Shown piece by piece: positions 53,763-61,341 of a DNA stretch of 64,000 nt. The notes under the pieces were generated by a model. The model worked only from the letters and a program-made list of their open reading frames with translations. It searched no databases and was not told the DNA's origin. The DNA is from Pelagihabitans sp963710535 (GTDB lineage Bacteria > Bacteroidota > Bacteroidia > Flavobacteriales > Flavobacteriaceae), in assembly GCA_963710535.1 (NCBI GenBank), contig CAVQAW010000003.1, positions 1,116,001 through 1,180,000 of the forward strand, read 5' to 3'. The first letter of the stretch is position 1. Each line of letters starts with the position of its first letter. The position numbers and the translations under genes are program-made.

Positions 53763-54917
53763 TTATTGTTCGATCCATCCCGGTGGGGTAATGGCGGTTC
53801 TAAATTTTGTTTCGGAACAAGGGGCTATGGTGGTGATGGGATCGGGCAATGGGTCTCCAAAAGCTTCTTGTACTATGGGGTCTCGGGGTTCCAATTGGGG
53901 TTCTTGAATGGCACTCCTATCGATAAATAAGGTGGCTACCGAAGTGGCGGCGGCAGTAAACCTGCCGAAAACGAATTCATCGGGGTCATCGATGTTGGTC
54001 AGATTGCCGATCAACGCGGCTGGCGGCGGCGCATTTAACCCACTATTGTTGTCTACAATGTCTTTCAGGACCTTATAATAATCATAAGCGGCAGGGGTAA
54101 GGGAGTACTGTTGTACTTCCACCACCATGTTCTCCTTGGTATAGAGCAAAATATCCCCAATGGGCAGATTGGTAATGCTTTTGCCGTTGGAAAACTTATC
54201 GTCCAAAATACTTATGCTTTCAGGGAATCTTATTTTCCAACAATCCACATCGCAGGTATAGTCGAAGTACCTTCTACCCCGCCCACCAATGGGATAGGAT
54301 TGGCATTGATTGTTCCTGAAGACGCCTTCGGTACATTTCTCACAGAAATCGAGGTTCTCGTAGGTCCGGTAGGTCCAATAGTAATAGTTATCGGGATCTT
54401 CCGGCTCCTGGAAGTTCACCGTCAAGGAATGGCCAGGCACGAATTTGCCGCCGTCCAATTCACGAAAGGCGAGTTCAGGATCATAGCTTACCTCGATTTT
54501 ATCGATGGGCACCGCTTCCAATACCTCTTCCGGAGTAGATTCATAACTGCGGCCATCGGCCAAGGTGATGTTCAACTTCCAATTCTCCCCTGCCGCTGCC
54601 GAAAAATTGGTCGGGGCCTGATAAGCCCCGACCACTTCATTCAGGGCGACCACCGCACCGGTGCCCACATTCTCAAAGTTTACCGAAGCCCCGGACAAAA
54701 AATTGACCGCATAGACTCCGAATTCAATGGATGATTCGTTGATGACCACATAGGATGCTCCGGAAACCGTCGAAGCAAATCCCTCTATAAATAACAAACC
54801 CTCTCGATATTCAAATTCGGGTGAAACAGGATCGATACATGAGGAGGGCAAAAAGGAAAATAAGAAAATCAGAAAGAAAGGAATCGGCCTAAAACATAAT
54901 TTTCGTTTGTCACGCAT
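53763..54917 (-). CDS. DUF4249 lipoprotein, copy 1 (next to the TonB receptor)
   Basis: The 384-residue protein begins with a lipoprotein signal ending in the lipobox P-S-S-C followed by I-D-P-V, so it should be an outer-membrane or surface lipoprotein. Its sequence matches the DUF4249 family, which in Bacteroidota is usually encoded beside TonB-dependent receptors and may help capture the ligand. A cysteine-rich loop (C-E-K-C...C...C-D-V-D-C) lies near residues 190-225, and the conserved C-terminus reads P-C-S-E-T-K-F-R-T. It is a close paralogue of the gene at 55075-56226. The TonB receptor starts 7 bases after its stop. Confidence 0.84.
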   Translation of the reverse strand: MRDKRKLCFRPIPFFLIFLFSFLPSSCIDPVSPEFEYREGLLFIEGFASTVSGASYVVINESSIEFGVYAVNFLSGASVNFENVGTGAVVALNEVVGAYQAPTNFSAAAGENWKLNITLADGRSYESTPEEVLEAVPIDKIEVSYDPELAFRELDGGKFVPGHSLTVNFQEPEDPDNYYYWTYRTYENLDFCEKCTEGVFRNNQCQSYPIGGRGRRYFDYTCDVDCWKIRFPESISILDDKFSNGKSITNLPIGDILLYTKENMVVEVQQYSLTPAAYDYYKVLKDIVDNNSGLNAPPPAALIGNLTNIDDPDEFVFGRFTAAATSVATLFIDRSAIQEPQLEPRDPIVQEAFGDPLPDPITTIAPCSETKFRTAITPPGWIEQ

Positions 54918-55074
54918 GCAGCCTCAATTAGGGAACATTTAAATATAGAACTAATATATTGGAGTTGGCCATAAAAAATACTTGGCTTCCCTCGAGAACA
55001 AAGTTTTGGCATGGAATCGAAAATCAACTTGTTAAAAGTCGTGGCAGCACCGTTGTTATTGCCGTTTCCAAAAG

Positions 55075-56226
55075 TCATTGCCGGATCCAGCCATCAGGCA
55101 TAATGGATGTTCTGAATTTGGTCTCCGAACAAGGGGCAGTTATGGTTTCTGGAGCGGGTACCGGATCAAAAAAACCTTCAAAATTCGGGGTTTGCTGTCT
55201 TTCAAGTGGCTGCTCCTGGATCGCACTGCGATCGATAAATACCGATCGTGATGAGGTTGCGGCCGCCGTAAATCTTCCAAAAACAAAATCCTCCTTGTCT
55301 TCAAGGTTGCTGATATTCCCGATCAAAGCCGCCGGCGGCGGTGCATTCAACCCATTGCTATTGTCTATGATATCTTTGAGGACCTTATAGTATTGGTATG
55401 CCGCCGGGGACAATGAAAACTGTTGCACTTCCACCACCACATCTTCCTTATTGTACAACAAAAGATCTCCAACGGGCAGGCCGTCGATCGCTTTGCCATT
55501 GGACAACCTGTCGTTGTAAATGGCGACCCCTTCGGGGAAACGTATGCGCCAGCACTCCGTTTCGCAGGCATAATCGTAGAAATCGGCCCTTCCGGAATTG
55601 GGCGGATTTCGTTGGCATTCCCCATCCCTAAAGATGCCGTTGTCGCAACGTTCACAAAAATCCAGGTTCTCATAGGCACGATAGGTCCAGTAATAATTGT
55701 TCTCCATGGCTGCCGGATCATCGAAGGAAACCTTGATGGAATGTCCAGGGACAAAGGTGTTTCTTCCTTCGTTGAACATCAACTCCGGGTCATATTCAAC
55801 CGCTATCTCCTTAATGGCCACCGGTTCCAATATTTCCTCAGGGGTAGAGCCATAGGTAACGCCACTGTTCAATCTGATTTCAAGTGCCCAAGTTTCACCC
55901 ACCGCCGCTGCGAAGTCTCCGGGGGGCACATAGACCCCTTTCCTTTCGATAAGGGGAATGGTCGTCCCGGTGCCGCCGTTCTTGAACAAAACATCGGCGC
56001 CTTCCACTGCGATCACCTTGAACAGATTAAATTCGGTCGAGGATTCACTGATCGTTACATAGGAGGCCCCAGGTTGGGTGGAGACCAAACCCTCTACAAA
56101 AACGATGCCTGCCCGAAATTCAAAATCGGGTTCCACGGGATCGATACAGGAAAAAAGAAATAGGGAGAGGAAATGAATGAAAACAAGTGTAAACTTTTGG
56201 TCAAGCCGAGCTGCCCTCTTTGCCAT
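55075..56226 (-). CDS. DUF4249 lipoprotein, copy 2
   Basis: The 383-residue product is a tandem paralogue of the DUF4249 protein at 53763-54917, similar along its whole length: lipobox F-L-F-S-C then I-D-P-V, the same cysteine loop (C-E-R-C...C...C-E-T-E-C), the block N-A-P-P-P-A-A-L-I-G-N and the C-terminus P-C-S-E-T-K-F-R-T. It is probably a surface lipoprotein that works with the TonB receptor downstream, with a possibly different ligand preference. The intergenic gap to copy 1 is 157 bases. Both copies have the same TTAAATATAG element (56245-56254 and 54939-54948) about 20 bases before the ATG. Confidence 0.84.
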   Translation of the reverse strand: MAKRAARLDQKFTLVFIHFLSLFLFSCIDPVEPDFEFRAGIVFVEGLVSTQPGASYVTISESSTEFNLFKVIAVEGADVLFKNGGTGTTIPLIERKGVYVPPGDFAAAVGETWALEIRLNSGVTYGSTPEEILEPVAIKEIAVEYDPELMFNEGRNTFVPGHSIKVSFDDPAAMENNYYWTYRAYENLDFCERCDNGIFRDGECQRNPPNSGRADFYDYACETECWRIRFPEGVAIYNDRLSNGKAIDGLPVGDLLLYNKEDVVVEVQQFSLSPAAYQYYKVLKDIIDNSNGLNAPPPAALIGNISNLEDKEDFVFGRFTAAATSSRSVFIDRSAIQEQPLERQQTPNFEGFFDPVPAPETITAPCSETKFRTSIMPDGWIRQ

Positions 56227-56312
56227 GGAATTGATTTGTTGCGCTTAAATATAGGTTTTTTAAGATAAGTGGGCCCTAGGAATCATAAATAGGCAATATT
56301 ATGGAAGCAAAT

Positions 56313-56346
56313 AAAAAAAGCCCCTGATGAGGCATCAAAAGGGGCT
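56313..56346 (-). terminator. Rho-independent terminator of the lipocalin-like gene
   Basis: AGCCCC (56319-56324) pairs with GGGGCT (56341-56346), extended by TGATG/CATCA; on the minus strand a run of seven T follows. It separates the lipocalin-like gene from the DUF4249 genes. Confidence 0.85.
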
Positions 56347-56368
56347 AGGAATCATATATATGCTTGGT

Positions 56369-56869
56369 CTATCTTTTCTGAAAGATCAGCTCCCCGCTCG
56401 CATTGAAATTGGGTATGTCCAATCCGGTAGCATCAATGGCCATGGTATTTCCATCGAAGGTTACGTTGGTGGAGACGGTCATGCCTTGGCCATCTACAAT
56501 AGACAGCACACTTCCATCGAAGGTATAGGTACTGTTGTCCGTATCCTTTTGGGTGGGGCAAGGGATGTCAATGCCGGTTCCTGAAGCGTTTACGTTGATT
56601 TCGATATAGTTGACCGAATTTTCGGCCACTACCGATAGGTCTTCAGAAAAAGTGAAGGTGATCACATAGCAATCCCGGGCGGTCAAAAAGGCCAGGGCAT
56701 CCCTCCCGTTCTTGGCGTCGTCACTGGCGGTGCTATCATCAATTCTCAATTCGGTCGCATCCCAGGTTCCCACAATGGAATTGGCATCCGCCGGATTGTC
56801 ATTCGATTTGTCATTGGAACAGGACCCAACAAGGGCTGCAAGGAACACAAACAAAATTTTACTTTTCAT
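56369..56869 (-). CDS. Lipocalin-like lipoprotein
   Basis: The 166-residue product has a lipoprotein signal with lipobox L-V-G-S-C, then a short acidic linker and a beta-rich domain starting with I-V-G-T-W-D-A-T-E-L, the G-x-W motif typical of Bacteroidota lipocalin-like proteins. Alternating strands with Y-V-I-T-F-T-F and Y-T-F-D-G-S-V-L follow. Such proteins bind small hydrophobic molecules in other bacteria, but the ligand here is unknown. It is transcribed from its own promoter (TACTTTTG at 56924-56931) and terminated separately, so it is not part of the TonB/DUF4249 operon. Confidence 0.78.
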   Translation of the reverse strand: MKSKILFVFLAALVGSCSNDKSNDNPADANSIVGTWDATELRIDDSTASDDAKNGRDALAFLTARDCYVITFTFSEDLSVVAENSVNYIEINVNASGTGIDIPCPTQKDTDNSTYTFDGSVLSIVDGQGMTVSTNVTFDGNTMAIDATGLDIPNFNASGELIFQKR

Positions 56870-56923
56870 CAGTCGTATGGATTAAATTATCTTCATATTA
56901 ACTCAACAACGAAAAATATCGTA

Positions 56924-56931
56924 CAAAAGTA
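56924..56931 (-). promoter_or_regulatory. -7 promoter box of the lipocalin-like gene
   Basis: TACTTTTG on the minus strand matches TAnnTTTG exactly, 55 bases before the ATG. The -33 element is not clear. Confidence 0.42.
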
Positions 56932-57113
56932 TTCTGCTGCCAAAACAGCTTTCAACATTGTGGCTTTCCTTTATATAGGCCCTTAAACGCGAACACCTGC
57001 GCCGTTCCCATAGCAACACCCTTATCCCAGGCCCTATTTCGAATGCCGCAACGCTACCGCCACACGCCATCAAAACACCGGGCAAAATTCTATAAAATAA
57101 TCGGAAACTTGCA

Positions 57114-57144
57114 TTTGGATTTCAACTTAATAATTGTACATTTG
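57114..57144 (+). promoter_or_regulatory. Promoter of the rplM-rpsI operon
   Basis: TTTG (57114-57117), exactly 19 bases, then TACATTTG (57137-57144): a full match to the Bacteroidota consensus, 47 bases before the rplM start. Confidence 0.78.
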
Positions 57145-57191
57145 CAGCCCTCTTAAGGGGATTGATAAGTTTAATCATTAAAATTATAGTA

Positions 57192-57647
57192 GTGGATACA
57201 TTAAGCTACAAGACGATATCGGCCAATCGCAAGACAGTGAACAAGCAGTGGCTATTGGTAGATGCCGAGGGTGAAACCTTGGGCCGTCTCGCCTCGAAAG
57301 TCGCAAAATTATTAAGGGGAAAGCACAAGACCGACTTTACGCCCCATGTTGATTGCGGAGACAATGTCGTGGTCATCAATGCTGAAAAAATACACTTGTC
57401 CGGGAACAAATGGGAAGACAAGACCTATCTGAGATATACAGGCTATCCTGGAGGTCAGCGTTCGGCGACCGCCAAGGAAGTGTTGGTAAAAAAGCCGGAG
57501 AGCATCGTGGAAAAAGCGATAAAAGGCATGTTGCCCAAAAATAAATTGGGTGCAGAGCTTTTTCGGAATTTGAAAGTATATGTGGGGCCGAACCACGATC
57601 AAGAGGCCCAAAAACCAACCGTCTTTAATTTAAAAGAATTTAAATAA
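57192..57647 (+). CDS. rplM: Ribosomal protein L13
   Basis: L13 is an early-assembling protein of the 50S subunit. The 151-residue product carries the family motifs W-L-L-V-D-A-E-G-E-T-L-G-R-L-A-S and the signature block R-N-L-K-V-Y-V-G-P-N-H near the C-terminus. Start is the GTG at 57192, giving M-D-T-L-S-Y-K-T, the N-terminus usual in Bacteroidota; a TTG 30 bases upstream would give an unlikely hydrophobic extension. The stop overlaps the rpsI start as TAATG, so translation is coupled. Confidence 0.96.
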   Translation: MDTLSYKTISANRKTVNKQWLLVDAEGETLGRLASKVAKLLRGKHKTDFTPHVDCGDNVVVINAEKIHLSGNKWEDKTYLRYTGYPGGQRSATAKEVLVKKPESIVEKAIKGMLPKNKLGAELFRNLKVYVGPNHDQEAQKPTVFNLKEFK

Positions 57648-58033
57648 TGGAGATTATTCATAAAATCGGAAGGAGAAAAACGGCTGTAGCCAGGGTATAT
57701 CTTTCAACTGGTAAAGGTAAAATTACCATTAACCAAAGGGACATCAGTGAATATTTCCCTACCGCCACTTTGCAATACAAAGTAAGACAGCCGTTTGCGC
57801 TTACCGACAACGTTGACAATTTCGATGTTAAGGTGAATGTCTATGGAGGTGGCATCACAGGACAGGCGGAAGCTATTCGTTTGGGACTTTCAAGGGCACT
57901 CTGCGCAATCGATGAAGAGAACAGGACTACTTTAAAACCTGAAGGATTGCTTACCAGAGATCCAAGAATGGTGGAAAGAAAGAAATTCGGTCAAAAGAAG
58001 GCAAGGAAGAAATTCCAATTCTCCAAACGTTAA
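57647..58033 (+). CDS. rpsI: Ribosomal protein S9
   Basis: S9 is a 30S subunit protein whose C-terminal tail reaches the P-site tRNA. The 128-residue protein has G-R-R-K-T-A-V-A-R-V near the N-terminus, V-Y-G-G-G-I-T-G-Q-A-E-A-I-R-L-G, and the invariant C-terminus ending in F-S-K-R. Its ATG shares one base with the rplM stop codon. Confidence 0.97.
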   Translation: MEIIHKIGRRKTAVARVYLSTGKGKITINQRDISEYFPTATLQYKVRQPFALTDNVDNFDVKVNVYGGGITGQAEAIRLGLSRALCAIDEENRTTLKPEGLLTRDPRMVERKKFGQKKARKKFQFSKR

Positions 58034-58282
58034 TATCGGATTACCGGCCCTCCCCAAAAGAGGGCACTATCATACAATCATTAACCAGTTCATTGAAAAC
58101 GACTTGGTTCAAGTCGAAATTATAAATCCCATCCCTCACGCACTAGCTGTGGGAAAGGTCTTCAGGCAAAAGCCGAACGGCCATTGGGTAAATTAGTTTA
58201 GCATCTAAATGATGAAGGCTTCGCGCAATGCGCGATACCACTTCAGCATTGCTAATTCATAAGAACGTAAACTAAATTTAAA
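58034..58282 (+). ncRNA. Candidate structured 5' leader of rpsB
   Basis: The 249 bases between rpsI and rpsB hold several clean stems: GCCCTC/GAGGGC near 58048-58066, CGACTTG/CAAGTCG (58100-58106 with 58110-58116), TCCCA/TGGGA (58127-58131 with 58150-58154), and near the rpsB start a nested set: AATTAG (58191-58196) with CTAATT (58252-58257), TGAAG (58213-58217) with CTTCA (58241-58245), and TCGCGC/GCGCGA (58221-58226 with 58230-58235). Ribosomal protein S2 controls its own synthesis through mRNA leaders in other bacteria, so an autoregulatory role is likely. No matching promoter box was recognised inside. Confidence 0.5.
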
Positions 58283-59455
58283 ATGGCTAAAAAAGTCGAA
58301 GTAAAAGATTTATTGGATGCAGGTGTGCATTTCGGACACCTTACCAGAAAATGGAACCCCAACATGGCGCCCTACATCTACATGGAGCGTAATGGGATCC
58401 ACGTCATCAACCTGTACAAAACCGTCGCAAAATTGGAAGAGGCCAATGAGGCTCTCAAGAAAATTGCGGCTTCCGGCAGAAAAATTCTTTTTGTTGCTAC
58501 CAAAAAACAAGCAAAGGACATCGTGGCCGAAAAGGTGGCCAAGGTAAACATGCCTTACATTACCGAGCGCTGGCCAGGTGGGATGTTGACCAATTTTGTC
58601 ACCATTCGAAAAGCCGTAAAGAAGATGGCTTCCATCGACCGTATGAAAAAAGACGGCACTTTTAATACCTTATCCAAAAAGGAACGATTGCAAGTAGATC
58701 GTTTGCGGGCAAAACTGGAAAAGAACTTAGGTTCCATTTCTGAAATGACCCGTTTGCCGGGCGCTTTGTTCGTTGTGGATACCATGAGGGAACACATTGC
58801 CGTTAAGGAAGCGTTGAAATTGAACATCCCCATTTTTGCAATGGTCGATACCAATTCAGATCCACGGGAGATCGATTATTTGATCCCCTCCAATGACGAC
58901 GCCTCAAAGTCGATAGAGATCATCATGAGAGAGGTAACCGACGCGATCGCGGAAGGGTTGACCGAACGCAAATCGGAGAAGCAATCCGACAGGGAAGGGG
59001 ACGACGATGATTCGTCTGAAGAAGTGGTACGTGCGCCAAAAGCCAAAAAAGCAGTTAAAGCAGTGACAAAGCAAGCCGCTGAAGATACCGAAGATGAGGT
59101 CGCAGTGGCCGTAGCTGAAGAAAAAGTGGAGGAAGCCCCCGCAAAGGAAAAAGCGCCAAAAGCGAAGGCAGCTCCCGCCGTGGCCAAGACCACAAAAGCG
59201 AAGGCCGACGATCTAACCAAGGTAGAGGGCATCGGTCCTAAAGCTGCAGAGGCTTTGGTCAATGCCGGACTCGCGACTTATGCGGACCTGGCCAAATCGA
59301 AACCGGATGCGATCAAAGAAATTTTGAACGCTGCCAGTTCAAGAATGGCCCATTTAGATCCCACTTCATGGCCAAAACAGGCCAAGATGGCCGCCGATGG
59401 CGAATGGGACAAACTGAAAACATGGCAAGACAATGCCAAGGGTGGGGTCGCTTAA
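58283..59455 (+). CDS. rpsB: Ribosomal protein S2 with C-terminal helix-hairpin-helix extension
   Basis: S2 is a late-assembling 30S protein that helps bind S1 and the mRNA. Residues 1 to about 228 are a normal S2 with L-L-D-A-G-V-H-F-G-H, the R-W-P-G-G-M-L-T-N-F motif and P-I-F-A-M-V-D-T-N-S-D-P. The 390-residue protein is far longer than the usual roughly 240-250: a Lys/Ala/Glu-rich linker (about 230-308) leads to a compact module at 309-390 beginning D-D-L-T-K-V-E-G-I-G-P-K-A-A and containing W-P-K-Q-A-K. This resembles the H3TH module (COG3743-like) attached to ribosomal proteins in some flavobacteria, and the ActC tail in this window. tsf follows after 91 bases. Confidence 0.96.
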   Translation: MAKKVEVKDLLDAGVHFGHLTRKWNPNMAPYIYMERNGIHVINLYKTVAKLEEANEALKKIAASGRKILFVATKKQAKDIVAEKVAKVNMPYITERWPGGMLTNFVTIRKAVKKMASIDRMKKDGTFNTLSKKERLQVDRLRAKLEKNLGSISEMTRLPGALFVVDTMREHIAVKEALKLNIPIFAMVDTNSDPREIDYLIPSNDDASKSIEIIMREVTDAIAEGLTERKSEKQSDREGDDDDSSEEVVRAPKAKKAVKAVTKQAAEDTEDEVAVAVAEEKVEEAPAKEKAPKAKAAPAVAKTTKAKADDLTKVEGIGPKAAEALVNAGLATYADLAKSKPDAIKEILNAASSRMAHLDPTSWPKQAKMAADGEWDKLKTWQDNAKGGVA

Positions 59456-59546
59456 GGTCTCCTAAGTTTTATAATTCAATTTAATAACGTTTTCCCAGAT
59501 TCGCACGGATTGTGTTGGAATTGGAGAACAATCCAAAACAAATAAA

Positions 59547-60371
59547 ATGGCAAATATTACAGCCGCAGATGTCAATAAGTTAAGGCAAACCACTGGAGCA
59601 GGTATGATGGATTGCAAAAAAGCCTTGGTAGAAGCCAATGGTGATTTTGAAAAAGCAATCGAGATCCTTCGCAAAAAAGGTCAGAAAGTAGCCGCCAACA
59701 GGGCCGATCGTGATTCGTCTGAAGGTGCCGCGATTGCTAAGGTTTCAACCGACAATACCGCAGGTGTGGTGATTTCATTGAACTGTGAGACCGATTTTGT
59801 GGCCAAGAACGACAGCTTTGTCGCATTGGCCAATGCGCTGGCCGATTTGGCTATAAACTTTAAGAGCAAGGAAGCTTTCCTGGCGGCCGATTTCAACGGC
59901 ATCAGTGTACAGGAAAAATTGACCGAACAAACAGGTGTCATCGGTGAGAAGATCGAGATAGGCGGGTTTGAAAAACTGTCCGCTCCTTTTGTAGGTTCCT
60001 ATATTCATGCCGGAAACAAAATCGCTACTTTGGTCGGGCTTTCCGCTGCAGTGAAAGGTGTGGATGTCGCTGCCAAGGATGTGGCCATGCAAGCCGCCGC
60101 AATGAACCCGGTAGCTTTGAACGAGGCTGGGGTTGACCAGTCGATCATCGATAAGGAAATTGAAATTGCGAAAGACCAATTGCGACAGGAAGGAAAACCG
60201 GAAGCCATGTTGGACAACATCGCAAAAGGCAAATTGAACCGTTTCTTTAAAGACAATACCTTGGTGAACCAAGATTTTATCAAGGACAGCAAGCTGAGCG
60301 TTGCCCAATATGTTAAATCGATCGATCCAAAATTGGAAGTGACCGGTTTCAAAAGGGTGGCCTTAGGTTAA
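59547..60371 (+). CDS. tsf: Elongation factor Ts
   Basis: EF-Ts is the nucleotide exchange factor of EF-Tu. The 274-residue protein has the N-terminal UBA-like domain with L-R-Q-T-T-G-A-G-M-M-D-C-K-K-A-L (residues 9-24), the core motif N-C-E-T-D-F-V-A-K-N-D and M-Q-A-A-A-M-N-P. The gene order rpsB-tsf is the bacterial standard, with pyrH nearby (63364), although here three unrelated genes intervene. A strong terminator follows. Confidence 0.97.
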   Translation: MANITAADVNKLRQTTGAGMMDCKKALVEANGDFEKAIEILRKKGQKVAANRADRDSSEGAAIAKVSTDNTAGVVISLNCETDFVAKNDSFVALANALADLAINFKSKEAFLAADFNGISVQEKLTEQTGVIGEKIEIGGFEKLSAPFVGSYIHAGNKIATLVGLSAAVKGVDVAAKDVAMQAAAMNPVALNEAGVDQSIIDKEIEIAKDQLRQEGKPEAMLDNIAKGKLNRFFKDNTLVNQDFIKDSKLSVAQYVKSIDPKLEVTGFKRVALG

Positions 60372-60390
60372 GGTTTTCAACAGCATATCA

Positions 60391-60424
60391 AAAACCGCTT
60401 TCCATTTTGGAAGGTGGTTTTTTT
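60391..60424 (+). terminator. Rho-independent terminator of rpsB-tsf
   Basis: AAAACCGCTTTCCA (60391-60404) pairs with TGGAAGGTGGTTTT (60408-60421) over 14 positions, including wobble pairs, and runs into T's. It may also stop the convergent XRE gene. Confidence 0.85.
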
Positions 60425-60629
60425 ATTTCCAATCCTCTGGCTCCAGTTCAAACAGTTCATTGACCGGTATGCCGAAAATTTCCGACAGCCGCAAGGCCAA
60501 TACCGTGGAGGGAACGTATTTTCCCAATTCCATGGCGTTGATCGTTTGCCGGCTTACTTTCGACCGCTCGGCCAATTCGGCCTGCGTAAGGCTATGTACC
60601 GCCCTTTGTACCTTGATCTTATTCTTCAT
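60423..60629 (-). CDS. Small XRE-family HTH regulator
   Basis: The 68-residue protein is a single Cro/CI-type helix-turn-helix domain: L-T-Q-A-E-L-A-E-R-S-K-V-S-R-Q-T-I-N-A-M-E, then a C-terminal helix ending F-E-L-E-P-E-D-W-K. This is the short YozG/CopG-sized group that typically represses its own operon. Its start overlaps the end of the upstream membrane protein gene by 11 bases, so the pair is co-transcribed and coupled. A 9-bp inverted repeat over the shared promoter (61114-61137) is the obvious operator candidate. Confidence 0.9.
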   Translation of the reverse strand: MKNKIKVQRAVHSLTQAELAERSKVSRQTINAMELGKYVPSTVLALRLSEIFGIPVNELFELEPEDWK

Positions 60630-61098
60630 GGCCCAACGATTTTAGAAGTTTGTGCAGGGCCCAATTAAATTTGATGATAAAAAGGACCAAAATGGTGAAC
60701 ATATTGAACACCATTACGGCAAAAAAGGCCATATCATAAACCAGTACAAAGGCCAAGATCAAAATCGCATAGTTCCAATAGGTGGCCCAAACCAATGATT
60801 CCAATCGAACCATCGAAATGAGCTCATCTTCCTCCCTTTCCTTGGAGAAGGCAACCATAAGACCACTCAAAATAATCAGTACCCCACAAATCTCATTCAA
60901 AATATTGTTGATCGGGGTTTGAACAATGTCGAACTTTCCCATAATGTCTTCCAATCCTGTGAAGCCCCACACCTGTATATCCAAAATGGCGGGTTCCCAT
61001 TCAAAGAAATAGGATATCAGTCCTAAAACCACTGAGGGAACAAAAACGAACCAGCCCATCCTTTTGTAGCGACTTGGCAATAAATATTTTGTTTTCAT
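60619..61098 (-). CDS. Four-helix membrane protein paired with the XRE regulator
   Basis: The 159-residue product has four predicted membrane segments (about 15-33, 65-86, 103-124 and 126-146), separated by a short charged loop (K-E-R-E-E-D-E-L). It is not a family I can name with confidence. The gene overlaps the XRE gene by 11 bases and is driven from the promoter/operator at 61112-61144. Small XRE regulators in many bacteria are encoded with a membrane protein of similar size, suggesting a sensing or self-regulating pair; function unknown. The ATG at 61098 is chosen, with an alternative ATG two codons upstream (61104). Confidence 0.75.
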   Translation of the reverse strand: MKTKYLLPSRYKRMGWFVFVPSVVLGLISYFFEWEPAILDIQVWGFTGLEDIMGKFDIVQTPINNILNEICGVLIILSGLMVAFSKEREEDELISMVRLESLVWATYWNYAILILAFVLVYDMAFFAVMVFNMFTILVLFIIKFNWALHKLLKSLGHEE

Positions 61099-61111
61099 GA
61101 TCATATTTTTA

Positions 61112-61144
61112 TCAAATGTAAAGTTTATTTTACATTTTGACAAA
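61112..61144 (-). promoter_or_regulatory. Promoter with overlapping inverted repeat (candidate XRE operator)
   Basis: On the minus strand TTTG (61141-61144), 20 bases, then TACATTTG (61113-61120) form a consensus promoter. AAATGTAAA (61114-61122) and TTTACATTT (61129-61137) form a perfect 9-bp inverted repeat with a 6-base spacer that covers the -7 box and reaches towards the -33 box. A repressor bound here would block RNA polymerase. Confidence 0.65.
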
Positions 61145-61270
61145 TTATTTTTACTTTTTTTGCCCTGACCCAATACAAGTTACTTTCCATGGATTGGGAA
61201 TCCGTAAAAAGAACCTCACATGGCTTTCCGCCAAAACTGGATTGGGGCAACCTTCCGGAAATGCCATGGA

Positions 61271-61300
61271 AAAGGCCCCGCCCGAATTGGGCGAGGCCTT
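61271..61300 (-). terminator. Terminator of the M61 peptidase gene
   Basis: AAGGCC..CGCCC and GGGCG..GGCCTT form a long GC-rich stem (61272-61300) with a 5-base loop; on the minus strand TTTT follows. It lies about 40 bases downstream of the peptidase stop. Confidence 0.65.
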
Positions 61301-61341
61301 ATTTATAGCTGCTTTGTGAGGGGTTATCCAACCATTGTCGG

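Larger units (their letters stand above)
56870..57191. other. Divergent intergenic region between the lipocalin and rplM genes
   Basis: The 322-base region has the lipocalin promoter box (TACTTTTG, minus, 56924-56931) and the rplM promoter (57114-57144, plus). The stretch 56935-57110 has no gene I can support; the small open frames there have no homology pattern I recognise. Confidence 0.5.

Noticed and set aside
56903..57085. 60-codon minus-strand frame upstream of the lipocalin-like gene
   Set aside because: It overlaps the predicted lipocalin promoter and the product has no recognised pattern.
57162..57191. TTG start giving L13 ten extra hydrophobic residues
   Set aside because: The GTG at 57192 gives the usual D-T-L-S-Y-K N-terminus, and the extension is not seen in the family.
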